A stretch of DNA of 64,000 nt from Pseudomonadota bacterium (lineage in GTDB: Bacteria; Pseudomonadota; Gammaproteobacteria; Burkholderiales; Burkholderiaceae_B), in NCBI GenBank assembly GCA_023423975.1, contig JAFAEO010000084.1, forward strand, positions 62,001 to 126,000. Reading direction: 5' to 3'. Shown here one piece after another: positions 1 through 9,004 of this stretch. A program made the translations under genes and the position numbers. Every line of letters begins with the position of its first letter. Positions within the stretch are counted from its first letter, which is position 1. The notes under the pieces were generated by a model. The model saw only the letters and a program-made list of their open reading frames with translations. It did not search any database and had not been told where the DNA came from.

Positions 1-1
1 G

Positions 2-859
2 CGGTTTCTGGCCGTGCTGGATCTGGACGTGGGCAAAGGCGGTTTGGTGGACTTTCGTTATAACCTGTTGCCCGTGGTGGCAGGCTTCGTACAGGCCGAC
101 AGTCGCTTGGCAAAACGGGTTGACGGTGCCTATGTCACAGCCAATACCGATATCCGGTTGTCAGAAAAAATCGCTGTTACTGAAGGGCTCCTTTACCGCA
201 GGGGCACGTTCAATGGCACCTGGGACGAGCTTCTGCTGCAAGCCATGTTGCAGAGCAGCGGTGCACAGATCGCGCTCTATCCCGGATACCGCTGGGGGCC
301 GACGCTGTTGCCTGGCGCTGCAATTACCCGTGAGGACATCATCAACCAGTTGGCGTTGGGCGATACACAAATGTGTTCGGGAACGATGCGTGGCCGGGAC
401 ATTCAAACCTTGCTGGAGAGCGCTGCCCAGGCGTTTTTCAGTCCTGACGCATACAAGCGCTCGGAACAGGATATGTTGCGAACTGGCGGCTTGCACTACC
501 AAGTCGCCCCTGATCAAGAGCAAGGTAAGCGTATTAAGAACGTCATGATCAGCCAGCAGCCATTGCTGGCCGATGGAAAATATACAGTGGCCACCTGGGG
601 ATTGACCGTGCCCTTTGAGCCTGATCGGGCGGTGCAAATGGGCAGAATCGGTGCAGACGGTGAAACTAAAGTCGTCAATAGAAACGACGGCGACGAGACA
701 GCTCAGACCGACGAGAGGGCCAAAGCATTAGAAGACATGTCGGAGAAAACGGCACAGATCATGCTGAATGTGTTGGAAAATTATTTGAAACAGCAAAAGA
801 CGATACCGAACATGGAGACCTATCAGCCCGAGATAGTAAGGGATAAACGGCAGCATTAG
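2..859 (+). CDS. soxB: SoxB-like thiosulfohydrolase, C-terminal part (5' end outside window)
   Basis: SoxB is the periplasmic dimanganese enzyme of the Sox thiosulfate-oxidising system; it hydrolyses sulfate from the thiocysteine-S-sulfate on SoxYZ. The frame is open to the left edge, so only the C-terminal 5'-nucleotidase-type domain is seen. Recognisable stretches are the LDLDVG strand near the edge, PGYRWGPTLLPG followed by AITRED, the DMLRTGGLHY segment and a terminal ENYLKQQKTI like the usual SoxB tail. It is a divergent version: a polar insert of roughly 40 residues (about codons 215-255) precedes the tail, and the segment after AITRED differs from the SoxB sequences I recall. No other sox gene follows, so it is the last gene of its unit. 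The family is fairly sure; activity is not. Confidence 0.78.
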   Translation, partial: RFLAVLDLDVGKGGLVDFRYNLLPVVAGFVQADSRLAKRVDGAYVTANTDIRLSEKIAVTEGLLYRRGTFNGTWDELLLQAMLQSSGAQIALYPGYRWGPTLLPGAAITREDIINQLALGDTQMCSGTMRGRDIQTLLESAAQAFFSPDAYKRSEQDMLRTGGLHYQVAPDQEQGKRIKNVMISQQPLLADGKYTVATWGLTVPFEPDRAVQMGRIGADGETKVVNRNDGDETAQTDERAKALEDMSEKTAQIMLNVLENYLKQQKTIPNMETYQPEIVRDKRQH

Positions 860-1095
860 CCGGCACGGAAAGCTTGGGCGTTTACCGAGAGTGTAATAAG
901 TCGCGTGGTCACGCGTTCATGATTAAATTTTTTCTGTGAATATTTTACTTTGCATCGTGTGCAAACTATAGCGTAGGCAAGGGTAGCAGTAATAGCCTAA
1001 TAGAGTGGGGCGGCTGAAGACGTTATTTAAAAAAGGCTTTAAAAAATCGTATCAAGACAATTTAAAAAGCTGCTTTAAAAAATTGCCGAATATAT

Positions 1096-1452
1096 TTACT
1101 CTTCAACCTTGTTATGCGATTCCTGCAATGCCTTGTTCTTGGCCCTGGTATCCCAAACGACCAATCCAAAGATAAGGTTACAAATGACCCATATTAAAAT
1201 AATCATGGTCACACCCATGCCTTCGGCGTTTTCTGTGCCGCGAGGCAAGGCGCTGGACTGCGATCCGCGGTCAAGTACGCCCATACCAACCACGACCCAA
1301 CCAATCATAACCAGGTTAAAGACGATGAAAAGCCACTTCACAACTTTGCCGGTCAGGGTTCGCTGTGGTTCTTCCAGCTGAAAACCGCAAGAGACGCATC
1401 TGGTCGCAGCGTCTTCAAGTTCGGTAGTGCACTTGGGGCATGTTTTCATCAC
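1096..1452 (-). CDS. Small zinc-ribbon membrane protein
   Basis: A 118-residue protein starting with a zinc ribbon: two CxxC-type pairs (CPKC near residue 5 and CVSC near 19) ending in GFQLEE. Two hydrophobic segments follow (about 38-58 and 80-100) with a short polar loop between, and a charged tail. This is the common layout of zinc_ribbon_2 proteins of unknown function with two membrane passes. It stands alone between longer intergenic stretches. No function is assigned. Confidence 0.7.
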   Translation of the reverse strand: MMKTCPKCTTELEDAATRCVSCGFQLEEPQRTLTGKVVKWLFIVFNLVMIGWVVVGMGVLDRGSQSSALPRGTENAEGMGVTMIILIWVICNLIFGLVVWDTRAKNKALQESHNKVEE

Positions 1453-1766
1453 ACTGCTCCTATCTCTATTTTTTTAGTACGTGCAACAATCCATGCGGCT
1501 GTCGGTTTTATCTGCAGTCTGGCTGGCGTTGGCTTACTACACCATTTCCGGTTATTTACAGTATCCCGACCCATGTGTAGCAATATAGCAGTCATCAGCA
1601 GCGTTTGTGAATAAATTTCTTTGGCATGATGTCAATGCTGGCTCCGAAGATCCGGGAGCCAGGCACTGTGAAACCACAACGCGATGGCGACTCAACGCAC
1701 TGCCTGCAGATATTACATTTGCAAGTATATGCGCTGGTTCGCGTATCGAGAATTGTTTGTTGCCAA
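1453..1766. other. Intergenic stretch without a recognised gene
   Basis: About 310 bases between two minus-strand genes. Short open frames here have no protein-like sequence that I recognise. It should hold the promoter of the zinc-ribbon gene; I see no clear -35/-10 pair or strong hairpin. Confidence 0.4.
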
Positions 1767-2771
1767 CTAGATCCGGATCAGCCGCTTACCCAGGTTTTCA
1801 CCGCGATACAGTTCGGCGATGGCGCCGGGTGCGGTGTGCAGGCCGTCGGTGATATGCTCACGGTAAGTCAGTTTTTTGCTCCTGACCAGTTGCTCGAGCT
1901 GCTCAACGTAAGAGGCATAGGTGTCCTTGTGGTCGAACAGGATGAAACCTTGCATGCGGGCCCGACGGGTCAGCAGAATACGGTTCACGCGCGGGCCCAT
2001 GGGTGGAGGATCCCAACTCGGAATTGAGGCTGTGCCGCATACAATCACACGGGCGCCGATAGCCAGATGCTGCATGACTGCGTCTGAAATGGTTCCGGCA
2101 GTATTGTCAAAATAGACATGCACACCGTCCGGGCATGCATTTTTGACGGCTTGATCAATATCGTCGGTTTTATAGTTGATGACATGATCGTAGCCAAATG
2201 CTTCATAACATGCTTTGACTTTTTCAGGAGAACTGGTCAGCCCTACCGTACGGCAGCCCATTGTTTTGGCCAATTGCCCCACGCAAGAACCCACACCTCC
2301 GGCAGCGGTGGACACCACGACGGTGTCCCCGGGCTTGGGAGAACCCAGTTTATCCAGTGCAGTGGCGGCCGTAATACCATTCAAGCCCAGGACACCCAGA
2401 TACAGGGAGGGGGGAAGGTCGTTGGCGGTTATTTTCTGGACAATCGCCTCGGGTTTGGCTGTGGCGCAGGTCTGCCAGCCAAACCAGCCCATCAGGCGTT
2501 CGCCCTCGCTGACTGTCGATACGGTGGATTCGACGACTGTTCCGACACAAAGCGAACGCATCACGTCGCCGACATTCACACTTGCGTAGTTATTGGCATC
2601 GGCCAGCCAGCCGCGCATCGCCGGGTCAACCGACAACCATTCATTGCGCACCCGTATTTGCCCGGGTTGGAGTTCAGCAATTGGCTCCTTTTCCAGGCGG
2701 AAGTTTTCTGCGGCGGGAATGCCTGTCGGCTTGGAGATGACCCGGATGACTTCGTTTTCAAGCGTATTCAT
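1767..2771 (-). CDS. NADP-dependent medium-chain oxidoreductase (CurA/leukotriene B4 dehydrogenase type)
   Basis: A cytosolic zinc-independent medium-chain reductase of 334 residues that would reduce the C=C bond of alpha,beta-unsaturated ketones or aldehydes with NADPH. The N-terminal catalytic fold has the family segment NEWLSVDPAMRGW. The nucleotide-binding fold has AAGGVGSCVGQLAK, and the C-terminal GENLGKRLIRI closes the protein. No structural-zinc cysteine cluster is present, as expected for this branch. It is monocistronic and head-on to nothing; the LysR gene upstream on the same strand is 300 bases away. The physiological substrate is unknown. Confidence 0.85.
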   Translation of the reverse strand: MNTLENEVIRVISKPTGIPAAENFRLEKEPIAELQPGQIRVRNEWLSVDPAMRGWLADANNYASVNVGDVMRSLCVGTVVESTVSTVSEGERLMGWFGWQTCATAKPEAIVQKITANDLPPSLYLGVLGLNGITAATALDKLGSPKPGDTVVVSTAAGGVGSCVGQLAKTMGCRTVGLTSSPEKVKACYEAFGYDHVINYKTDDIDQAVKNACPDGVHVYFDNTAGTISDAVMQHLAIGARVIVCGTASIPSWDPPPMGPRVNRILLTRRARMQGFILFDHKDTYASYVEQLEQLVRSKKLTYREHITDGLHTAPGAIAELYRGENLGKRLIRI

Positions 2772-3072
2772 ATGTCCCTCTACATTGGTACAATCGTCTA
2801 TCAGATTATTAAAACGCTGGTTCTGCCGTACTCAGAACCAAGTCTCGCATATTTGGCTCTACGTGCCGGCGCCACAACGTGGGAGGCCGGAAAAGGATGA
2901 TACCGGCCAGTGTACGGTGCAAACCGGCGGGCCGGGTAGAGTTCAACTTGTTTATGGTGTATTGCAGATGATATTGGTTTCTGCTGTCCTGCCATATTCT
3001 ACCCAGGGAAGAGATGGGCAGCGCAGGGGAAAGGGAGGCTGGCATAATCTTTTGGACGAGACGTCACGAGCG
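2772..3072. other. Intergenic stretch without a recognised gene
   Basis: Just over 300 bases between a LysR gene and the reductase, both on the minus strand. I see no protein-like frame on either strand; it probably carries the reductase promoter. Confidence 0.35.
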
Positions 3073-3981
3073 TCAAGGCTTGTAGGCAAGTGCTGCGTCT
3101 GCGCGCAAGCGGGCGACGGTCATGTCGACAAATGCACGTACTTTGGCCGCCGCCTGCCGGTTTTCACGGTGAATCACATGGATAGGCAAGGGTGGTGGCT
3201 CGTAATCTTGCAGTACGATTTCCAGCTTCCCACAAGCCAGATAGGGCGCTACTTGATACGACAGCAGTCGCGTGATTCCGAATCCGGCGAGCGCGGCCTC
3301 GATCACCGCATCATTGGTGGTGAGAGTTAGCCGCGGTGTCATGCGAATGGCATTGGTCTTGTCCTGATGAACAAACCGCCATTCCGGCACGGGTGAAATG
3401 CCGCTGGTAGCAATAATGGTATGCGCAAGCAATTGATCGGGTGTACCCGGTATTCCACGGGCAGCCAGGTACGCAGGAGCAGCGCACACTACGGTACGAA
3501 CCTGGCCGACCCGGATGGCCTTCATGCTTGAATCTGGCAGATGGCCAATGCGCAGGCCAGCGTCCAATCCTTCCTCGAGCAGATTGACAACCCGGTCCAC
3601 AAACAGCGAGGTTACATTCACTGCTGGGTAGCGTTGCAGATACTGAACAATAATCGGCGTTACAAACATTCGGCCAAACAGGGCGGGCGCGGTAATAGCC
3701 AGGCGCCCTTGCGGTTCGGCCGTGATGCCGGATACCGCCTCGTCTGCTTCATCCGCTTCGGCAATCACCCGTCGCGCATCTTCAAGGTAACGGATACCGG
3801 CTTCGGTGGCCCGGACAATACGGGTGGAGCGGGTCAGCAAACGCACGCCCAGATAGGTTTCCAATTCGGCAATGGCACGGGTGACCGCTGGCGCCGACAT
3901 GCCCAGGGTACGGGCCGCAGCAGAAAAGCTTTCGGCTTGCGCTACCGCCACAAAGATTGACATGGCACGCAGACGATCCAT
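3073..3981 (-). CDS. LysR-family transcriptional regulator
   Basis: A 302-residue DNA-binding regulator. The N-terminal winged helix-turn-helix is typical: MDRLRAMSIFVAVAQ followed by SFSAAARTLGMSAPAVTRAI and LETYLGVRLLTRSTR. The remaining two thirds form the periplasmic-binding-like effector domain. The MDRL start and alanine-rich helix resemble the subgroup that controls divergent redox genes. It faces the PNPOx-GST-DUF1348 operon across about 135 bases, so it likely regulates that operon and itself. The effector is unknown. Confidence 0.88.
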   Translation of the reverse strand: MDRLRAMSIFVAVAQAESFSAAARTLGMSAPAVTRAIAELETYLGVRLLTRSTRIVRATEAGIRYLEDARRVIAEADEADEAVSGITAEPQGRLAITAPALFGRMFVTPIIVQYLQRYPAVNVTSLFVDRVVNLLEEGLDAGLRIGHLPDSSMKAIRVGQVRTVVCAAPAYLAARGIPGTPDQLLAHTIIATSGISPVPEWRFVHQDKTNAIRMTPRLTLTTNDAVIEAALAGFGITRLLSYQVAPYLACGKLEIVLQDYEPPPLPIHVIHRENRQAAAKVRAFVDMTVARLRADAALAYKP

Positions 3982-4117
3982 TTATTATTCCGATATATGC
4001 AAGAGTGAAATACATTGTACGACTATTCTTTAATTTAAAGAAATACTGCATAGTGACAGTGTACTCAGCATAGCTGGCGGCATGCCAGTCCAGACAAACC
4101 AACCGGAGCGAGCATCC

Positions 4118-4687
4118 ATGTCACGCGCTTTTTCAAGTATCACTTTCACGCGCGCCGTTCGTGCAGCGCAGGAGCAGTACGGCAGTCGCCAAAGAAATAT
4201 CCTTTTTGAAGAAGATCCGCAAGAGCGCAATGAATTAACGGAGCGGGAACGGGCGTTTATTCCCGACATTGATACCTTCTTTATGTCGAGCGTTGGCGCA
4301 AACGGCTGGCCTTACGTGCAGCACAGGGGCGGTCCCAAGGGATTTCTGAAAATCCTGGATGATCACACATTGGGGTTTGCTGACTACGCCGGCAACCGGC
4401 AATATATTTCTGCCGGCAACCTGATGCACAATGACCGCGTCATGCTCATTGTTATGGATTTTGCTCATCGCCGGCGCCTGAAGATATGGGGCCGCGCCCG
4501 CATCATTCACGATGGCGATGCGCCACAATTGCTTGCCCGCTTGCAAATGCCAGCCTATCGCGCCCGGGTTGAGCGTGGATATATCATTACCGTACAAGCG
4601 TTGGATTTTAACTGTCCGCAACATATTACGGCACGTTTTACCGAAGATGAGTTTGCCGCCATAAACACGATAAAGGAACCCAAATGA
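4118..4687 (+). CDS. Pyridoxamine 5'-phosphate oxidase-family flavoprotein
   Basis: A split-barrel FMN-binding protein of about 189 residues, of the general PNPOx-like family rather than the vitamin B6 biosynthesis enzyme. The core contains FFMSSVGANGWPYVQHRGGPKGF and a later NRQYISAGNL segment, which line the flavin pocket in the family. I chose this ATG because GGAG lies nine bases upstream; an in-frame ATG at 4082 would add 12 residues but lacks a good site. It overlaps the next gene by four bases (ATGA) and is divergent from the LysR gene. Substrate unknown. Confidence 0.8.
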   Translation: MSRAFSSITFTRAVRAAQEQYGSRQRNILFEEDPQERNELTERERAFIPDIDTFFMSSVGANGWPYVQHRGGPKGFLKILDDHTLGFADYAGNRQYISAGNLMHNDRVMLIVMDFAHRRRLKIWGRARIIHDGDAPQLLARLQMPAYRARVERGYIITVQALDFNCPQHITARFTEDEFAAINTIKEPK

Positions 4688-5301
4688 TTACGCTCTATGA
4701 CCTTGCCGCTTCAGGCAATTGCCACAAAGTACGTCTGCTTTTGTCCTTGCTGGGTGTTCAATATCACAGTCGTGCTGTCAATTTAATGGACAGTGAACAT
4801 AAGTCTGCGCAGTTTGTACAAATGAACCCGTTTGGCCAGGTGCCGGTGCTGGTAGATGGCAATGTGGTGTTGCGCGACAGCCAGGCAATCCTGGTTTATC
4901 TCGCGAAGCAGTATGGCGATCACCACTGGCTTGCCGCGGATGACCCCAAAGCCATGGCGCAGATAATGGCGTGGCTGTCTACTGCGGCCAATGAAGTTGC
5001 GCGCGGGCCCAATGATTTGCGCTTGCACTACAAGTTTGGTCGGCAACTGGATCTTGTTGCGGCCCGGCAGATAACCGAGAGCCTGTATGGTATCGTTGAG
5101 CGGCAGCTCCGGGAGTCAGACTGGCTTGTCAGCAACCATATAACCATTGCAGATATTGCAATCTATCCATATATCGCATTGTCCCCTGAGGGCCAGATCA
5201 GCCTGGCACCTTATCCGGCGGTACTGCGTTGGGTCGGGCGTATACAGGCATTGCCAGGATATGTGGGCATGCCCGGCATGTATTGCGTCGCCGAAGAATA
5301 A
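4684..5301 (+). CDS. Glutathione S-transferase
   Basis: A 205-residue two-domain GST that conjugates or reduces substrates with glutathione in the cytosol. The thioredoxin-like half begins MITLYDLAASGNCHKVRLLLSLL, with the Ser/Asn-Cys stretch near residue 11 at the place of the catalytic residue. NPFGQVPVLVDG and LRDSQAILVYLA follow, giving the cis-proline and the glutathione-binding Asp-Ser. The all-helical C-terminal half has the TIADIAIYPY motif. It is translationally coupled to the PNPOx-like gene upstream. Confidence 0.88.
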   Translation: MITLYDLAASGNCHKVRLLLSLLGVQYHSRAVNLMDSEHKSAQFVQMNPFGQVPVLVDGNVVLRDSQAILVYLAKQYGDHHWLAADDPKAMAQIMAWLSTAANEVARGPNDLRLHYKFGRQLDLVAARQITESLYGIVERQLRESDWLVSNHITIADIAIYPYIALSPEGQISLAPYPAVLRWVGRIQALPGYVGMPGMYCVAEE

Positions 5302-5352
5302 CTTTCCCAGACGGTAATTATTGCGCTTACTTTACAAAAAAGGACATTGTTT

Positions 5353-5832
5353 ATGGAAATGACACCTGAAATTCGCCAGCCGGTACCGCCGTTTACATCT
5401 GAATCAGCGATCCAGAAAGTGCGCCTGGCCGAAGACGGCTGGAACTCACGCGACCCGCAGCGTGTCTCTCTTGCCTATACCGTAGATAGCAAATGGCGGA
5501 ACAGGGCAGAGTTCGTCAACGGCAGGGAACAAATCGTTTCTTTTCTGACGCGCAAATGGATCAGGGAGTTGGACTACCGCCTGATCAAGGAGTTATGGGC
5601 TTTTGATGGCGCCCGTATCGCCGTGCGGTTTGCCTATGAATGGCATGATGATTCGGGGCAATGGTTCCGGTCGTATGGCAATGAAAACTGGGAATTTGAT
5701 GGTAATGGATTGATGTTGCAGCGTCATGCTTCCATTAACGATCTGCCCATCGCCGAAAGCGATCGCAAATTCCGGTGGCCATTGGGAAGACGTCCCGATG
5801 ACCATCCGGGCCTGAGCCAGCTGGGGTTGTAG
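5353..5832 (+). CDS. DUF1348 / NTF2-like protein
   Basis: A protein of about 159 residues of the SnoaL/NTF2-like DUF1348 family. It shows the family stretch [18 protein letters not shown], then [45 protein letters not shown] and a terminal [15 protein letters not shown]. The biochemical role of the family is not established. ATG at 5353 is preferred to the TTG two codons upstream because AAAAAGGA is correctly spaced. It is the third gene of the operon facing the LysR gene. Confidence 0.82.
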   Translation: MEMTPEIRQPVPPFTSESAIQKVRLAEDGWNSRDPQRVSLAYTVDSKWRNRAEFVNGREQIVSFLTRKWIRELDYRLIKELWAFDGARIAVRFAYEWHDDSGQWFRSYGNENWEFDGNGLMLQRHASINDLPIAESDRKFRWPLGRRPDDHPGLSQLGL

Positions 5833-5841
5833 TTTACCGGT

Positions 5842-6288
5842 TTAGTCGTGAGGAATGATGGTTACCGGACATATGGCCGAATGGATGACGGCGTAGCTAA
5901 CGCTGCCAAGCAGTCCGGAGAACAATGGGTTGGTGCCGCGCGAGCCCATCACAATCATTTCTACAGGCGAATTGCTGTTCTGCCTGTCGGTAATTTCCTG
6001 GACAATGCAGTTTTTGGCGTCGCCAATCATCAGCTTGACCTCATGTTGCACCTCAGACTGCTGCAGCGTGGCTCTTGCTGGTTCAGCTACTTCATTGAAC
6101 AATTGCTGCTGATACTGTTCAATATCCTCATGATTGAACAGTGCCTTGGCGTGTACCGTGTGAAAGCTTGGTTGCACGTTAACCACTAGCAGTTGCATGC
6201 CAGCCATTTTTGCCATCGAGATGGCCCAGTCCAGGGCCTTGCTCGCGTTTTTCGATCCATCGATTGGGACTAAAATGGTTTTGCTCAT
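5842..6288 (-). CDS. Universal stress protein (UspA family)
   Basis: A 148-residue cytosolic universal stress protein. It begins MSKTILVPIDGSKNASKAL and ends with the nucleotide-binding motif VMGSRGTNPLFSGLLGSVSYAVI, i.e. the ATP-binding G-2x-G-9x-G(S) pattern, so it is of the ATP-binding class. GGGAGG lies six bases before the chosen ATG; a longer frame starting 19 codons upstream is unlikely. An FNR/Anr-type box lies about 95 bases upstream, suggesting induction at low oxygen. Confidence 0.88.
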   Translation of the reverse strand: MSKTILVPIDGSKNASKALDWAISMAKMAGMQLLVVNVQPSFHTVHAKALFNHEDIEQYQQQLFNEVAEPARATLQQSEVQHEVKLMIGDAKNCIVQEITDRQNSNSPVEMIVMGSRGTNPLFSGLLGSVSYAVIHSAICPVTIIPHD

Positions 6289-6351
6289 CATATACCTCCC
6301 GGGAACAGAAAAAAGGCGCCCCGTACGTGAATGCCGGGGATTCATTCAAGT

Positions 6352-6389
6352 GTATTACAACCACAACTGTAATTATTGATGTAAATCAA
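6352..6389 (-). promoter_or_regulatory. FNR/Anr-type box and promoter for the universal stress gene
   Basis: TTGATGTAAATCAA at 6376-6389 is a perfect TTGAT-N4-ATCAA FNR/Anr half-site pair. On the minus strand a TAATAC -10-like hexamer lies at 6357-6352, which puts the box centre about 38-41 bases before a likely start site, the usual activating position. The box could also act on the plus-strand gene at 6763, but that is nearly 400 bases away. Confidence 0.6.
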
Positions 6390-6762
6390 TTTATATTCAG
6401 AATAATGTAAGAAATATTTTATTACGTTAATCTTCAAAACGGCTGATAGCCATTACGAACTCGCTGGGAAAATTGCGTTCAGCTATTTTTATGCTAAAGC
6501 AACTTGTTGTCCTGTTTGCATGTGTTCTCTCTCTGGAATGTTTGGTCTTGTATATTGAATGAACGAGCGTCCCGGCGATTCATAGTTATGTCATGTTCAT
6601 AAAAGGACATGTGCAATCAGCCAAAAGATCCGGGTGCAGATAGCCATTCCATGCCAGATACCTTTGAACTGAGCGTTACCGGCCATTGCGCTGTCATAAC
6701 GGAGCAATGGACTGTTTTTATGATGAGCACTTTATTTTTTATAACAGAGTAAAGCAAACATC
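6390..6762. other. Intergenic stretch without a recognised gene
   Basis: About 370 AT-rich bases between divergent genes. Apart from the FNR-type box at its left margin I see no conserved element or coding frame; the aminotransferase promoter should lie here. Confidence 0.35.
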
Positions 6763-8043
6763 ATGTTAAATATTTCCCGGCGCCAGATGGTCTTTGGTTC
6801 TCTGGCCAGTACCGCGCTTTCGTTGATTCCGAGTGTTCTGCAGGCACGCAACATTACAGGTCCCATCTCTGCGCCGCTGGCTGCGACAGATGCAGCGTGG
6901 AAGGATATACAGGAACTTTATGCGGTCAATCAAGAAATAACCAATCTGGAAAACGGGTATTGGGGAGCAATGCCCAAACCGGTGCTGGCGGCTTATCAAG
7001 AAAACACCAATTTCATCAATGCCAACAACACTATTTACGCACGCGCCCAATTCAGTGGCGCCCTGGAAAAAGTGCGCGAACAGGTCGCGCATGCCGTTGG
7101 TGCAGACGTCTCGGAAATTGCGCTGACACGAGGCGCAACAGAAGCCTTGCAAAAGCTGATCACTGGCTATAACGGCCTGCAGCCGGATGATGTAGTGGCC
7201 TATAGCGATCTTGATTATGACTCCATGCAGTACGCAATGAATTGGTTACAGCAACGGCGCGGCGTACGGGTAGAAAGATTCAATATCCCGGAGCCCGCTA
7301 CCCGACAGAATATTCTTGATACCTACGAGAAAATTTTAAGTACGCCTAAGTTAAAGCTGCTTTTATTGACACATCTTTCGCATCGCACCGGACTGGTCAT
7401 TCCTGTAGCCGAAATCGCCCAGATGGCCCGGGCCCAGGGTGTAGACGTGATCGTGGATGCGGCGCATTCATGGGGGCAAATCGACTTCAATGTGAAAGAC
7501 TTAAGTGCCGACTTTGTGGGCTTTAATCTTCACAAATGGATATCGGCGCCGGTCGGTGTGGGCTTTATGTATATTTCGAAAAATCGGCTGATGGATATCG
7601 ATCCGGATTATGCTGACGAAGATTATGAGTCCAATGATATCCGTTCGCGGGTACACACGGGAACCACTAACTTTGCCGCCTTGCTCACGGTCCCCGTGGC
7701 GCTGGATTTACACCAGAAAATATCAGCAAAGGCCAAGCAGCAAAGGCTGACTTATTTGCGAGATTACTGGGTAGACGCGCTCAGGAGTAATAAATTTGTC
7801 AATGTATTGACGCCGGATGATGCCAGCCTGCATGCAGGTATTACCTCCTTTCGGTTCGGCAATGCACGCGATAAAAAGCAGAATGATGGCTTGGTGAAAA
7901 CGTTGAGGGACCAGCACGGTATTCTTACGGTGCGCCGTGGCGGTATCCATAACGGTGATGCGATCCGCGTTTCACCAGCGCTTTTCACTCGTGATAGCGA
8001 CATGGACAAGTTTATTGTTGCCATAAACAAACTCGGTAAATAA
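6763..8043 (+). CDS. Class V aminotransferase-family PLP enzyme with a Tat-like leader
   Basis: A 426-residue fold-type I PLP enzyme close to the isopenicillin-N-epimerase/cysteine-desulfurase-like group. Visible family elements are ENGYWGAMP near the start, TRGATEAL, the cofactor aspartate and histidine in VDAAHSWGQ, and the Schiff-base lysine in FNLHKWISAPVG. The N-terminus reads MLNISRRQMVFGSLASTALSLIP with an ALA-like end at about residue 29, a twin-arginine-type leader. This points to export of a folded, cofactor-loaded enzyme to the periplasm. It is monocistronic. Substrate unknown. Confidence 0.82.
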   Translation: MLNISRRQMVFGSLASTALSLIPSVLQARNITGPISAPLAATDAAWKDIQELYAVNQEITNLENGYWGAMPKPVLAAYQENTNFINANNTIYARAQFSGALEKVREQVAHAVGADVSEIALTRGATEALQKLITGYNGLQPDDVVAYSDLDYDSMQYAMNWLQQRRGVRVERFNIPEPATRQNILDTYEKILSTPKLKLLLLTHLSHRTGLVIPVAEIAQMARAQGVDVIVDAAHSWGQIDFNVKDLSADFVGFNLHKWISAPVGVGFMYISKNRLMDIDPDYADEDYESNDIRSRVHTGTTNFAALLTVPVALDLHQKISAKAKQQRLTYLRDYWVDALRSNKFVNVLTPDDASLHAGITSFRFGNARDKKQNDGLVKTLRDQHGILTVRRGGIHNGDAIRVSPALFTRDSDMDKFIVAINKLGK

Positions 8044-8296
8044 ATACCAGGTTAAATTGAACAGCCATAAATTAAGCACATTTGTGTAGGCCCATCAAAT
8101 TCATTTGTGTTCGATTGCATGCTTCATGACATATGGGAATGCAGCGGTGTTGTTTCCTGCCAGAGGCTAGCGTACGCTTAGGGTGCACCGGCTTCTGGGC
8201 AATCATCCCTTTTTTGTGATTTGCATCTTGTCGTGCGATAGGCTATGGTTTTATTTTTATCTTCCGGCCAGGCCAATTCACTATCCTGGCAACATC

Positions 8297-8806
8297 ATGT
8301 TGAATATAACCATTCGTAACGAACAACCGGCTGACGTCGATACTATTGCGTGTGTAACCAAAGCAGCATTTGAGTCAGAGCAGTTTGCCAGCCATACTGA
8401 ACAGTTTATTATCAATGGCCTGAGGCATGCCAATCAGCTGGTGGTCTCTTTGGTGGCGCTTTATGAGGGCACAATAGTGGGCCATATCGCGTTGTCACCG
8501 GTCAGTATTTCGTCGGGCGAGCTGGGTTGGTATGGTCTGGGTCCCGTCAGCGTACTGCCTCAATGGCAGGGGCAGGGTGTGGGTACGCAATTGATCAGCT
8601 CAGGGCTTGCCCAATTGCAGCGCATGGATGCGCGTGGCTGTGTGGTGTTAGGCAGCCCGGATTTCTATGGTCGCTTCGGCTTCAAGGCTAGTTCTACTTT
8701 GCTGTACGCTGACGCACCAGCCCGGTATTTTCAGGCTCTCTCTTTTGTCGGAGAGATACCGCTTGGCCAGGTGCTTTTTCATCAGGCTTTTGAAGCTACG
8801 CAGTAG
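8297..8806 (+). CDS. GNAT-family N-acetyltransferase (YhbS type)
   Basis: A protein of 169 residues with the GNAT fold. The acetyl-CoA binding loop is WQGQGVGTQLI near residue 90; GHIALSPVSI and the C-terminal GCVVLGSPDFYGRFGF are typical of YhbS-like members. The longer frame from 8183 adds 38 residues without homology-like sequence, so the internal ATG is preferred, although its ribosome-binding site is weak. The acceptor substrate is unknown. Confidence 0.82.
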   Translation: MLNITIRNEQPADVDTIACVTKAAFESEQFASHTEQFIINGLRHANQLVVSLVALYEGTIVGHIALSPVSISSGELGWYGLGPVSVLPQWQGQGVGTQLISSGLAQLQRMDARGCVVLGSPDFYGRFGFKASSTLLYADAPARYFQALSFVGEIPLGQVLFHQAFEATQ

Positions 8807-9004
8807 CCCGTTTATGGCCATGATGGATACGGCCATGATTGTTACCGCCTCCGTTGTGGCAACATGACTATCACGCACCATATCCTGTAGACAGGCGTAT
8901 GCCGGCACGGTCGGATATAAAAAATGCTGAAATATCGATATGCAAATTTATATACTTTTCAAGTGCAATAGGATCAGATCGTTAACTATCTGGAGAACAC
9001 AACC

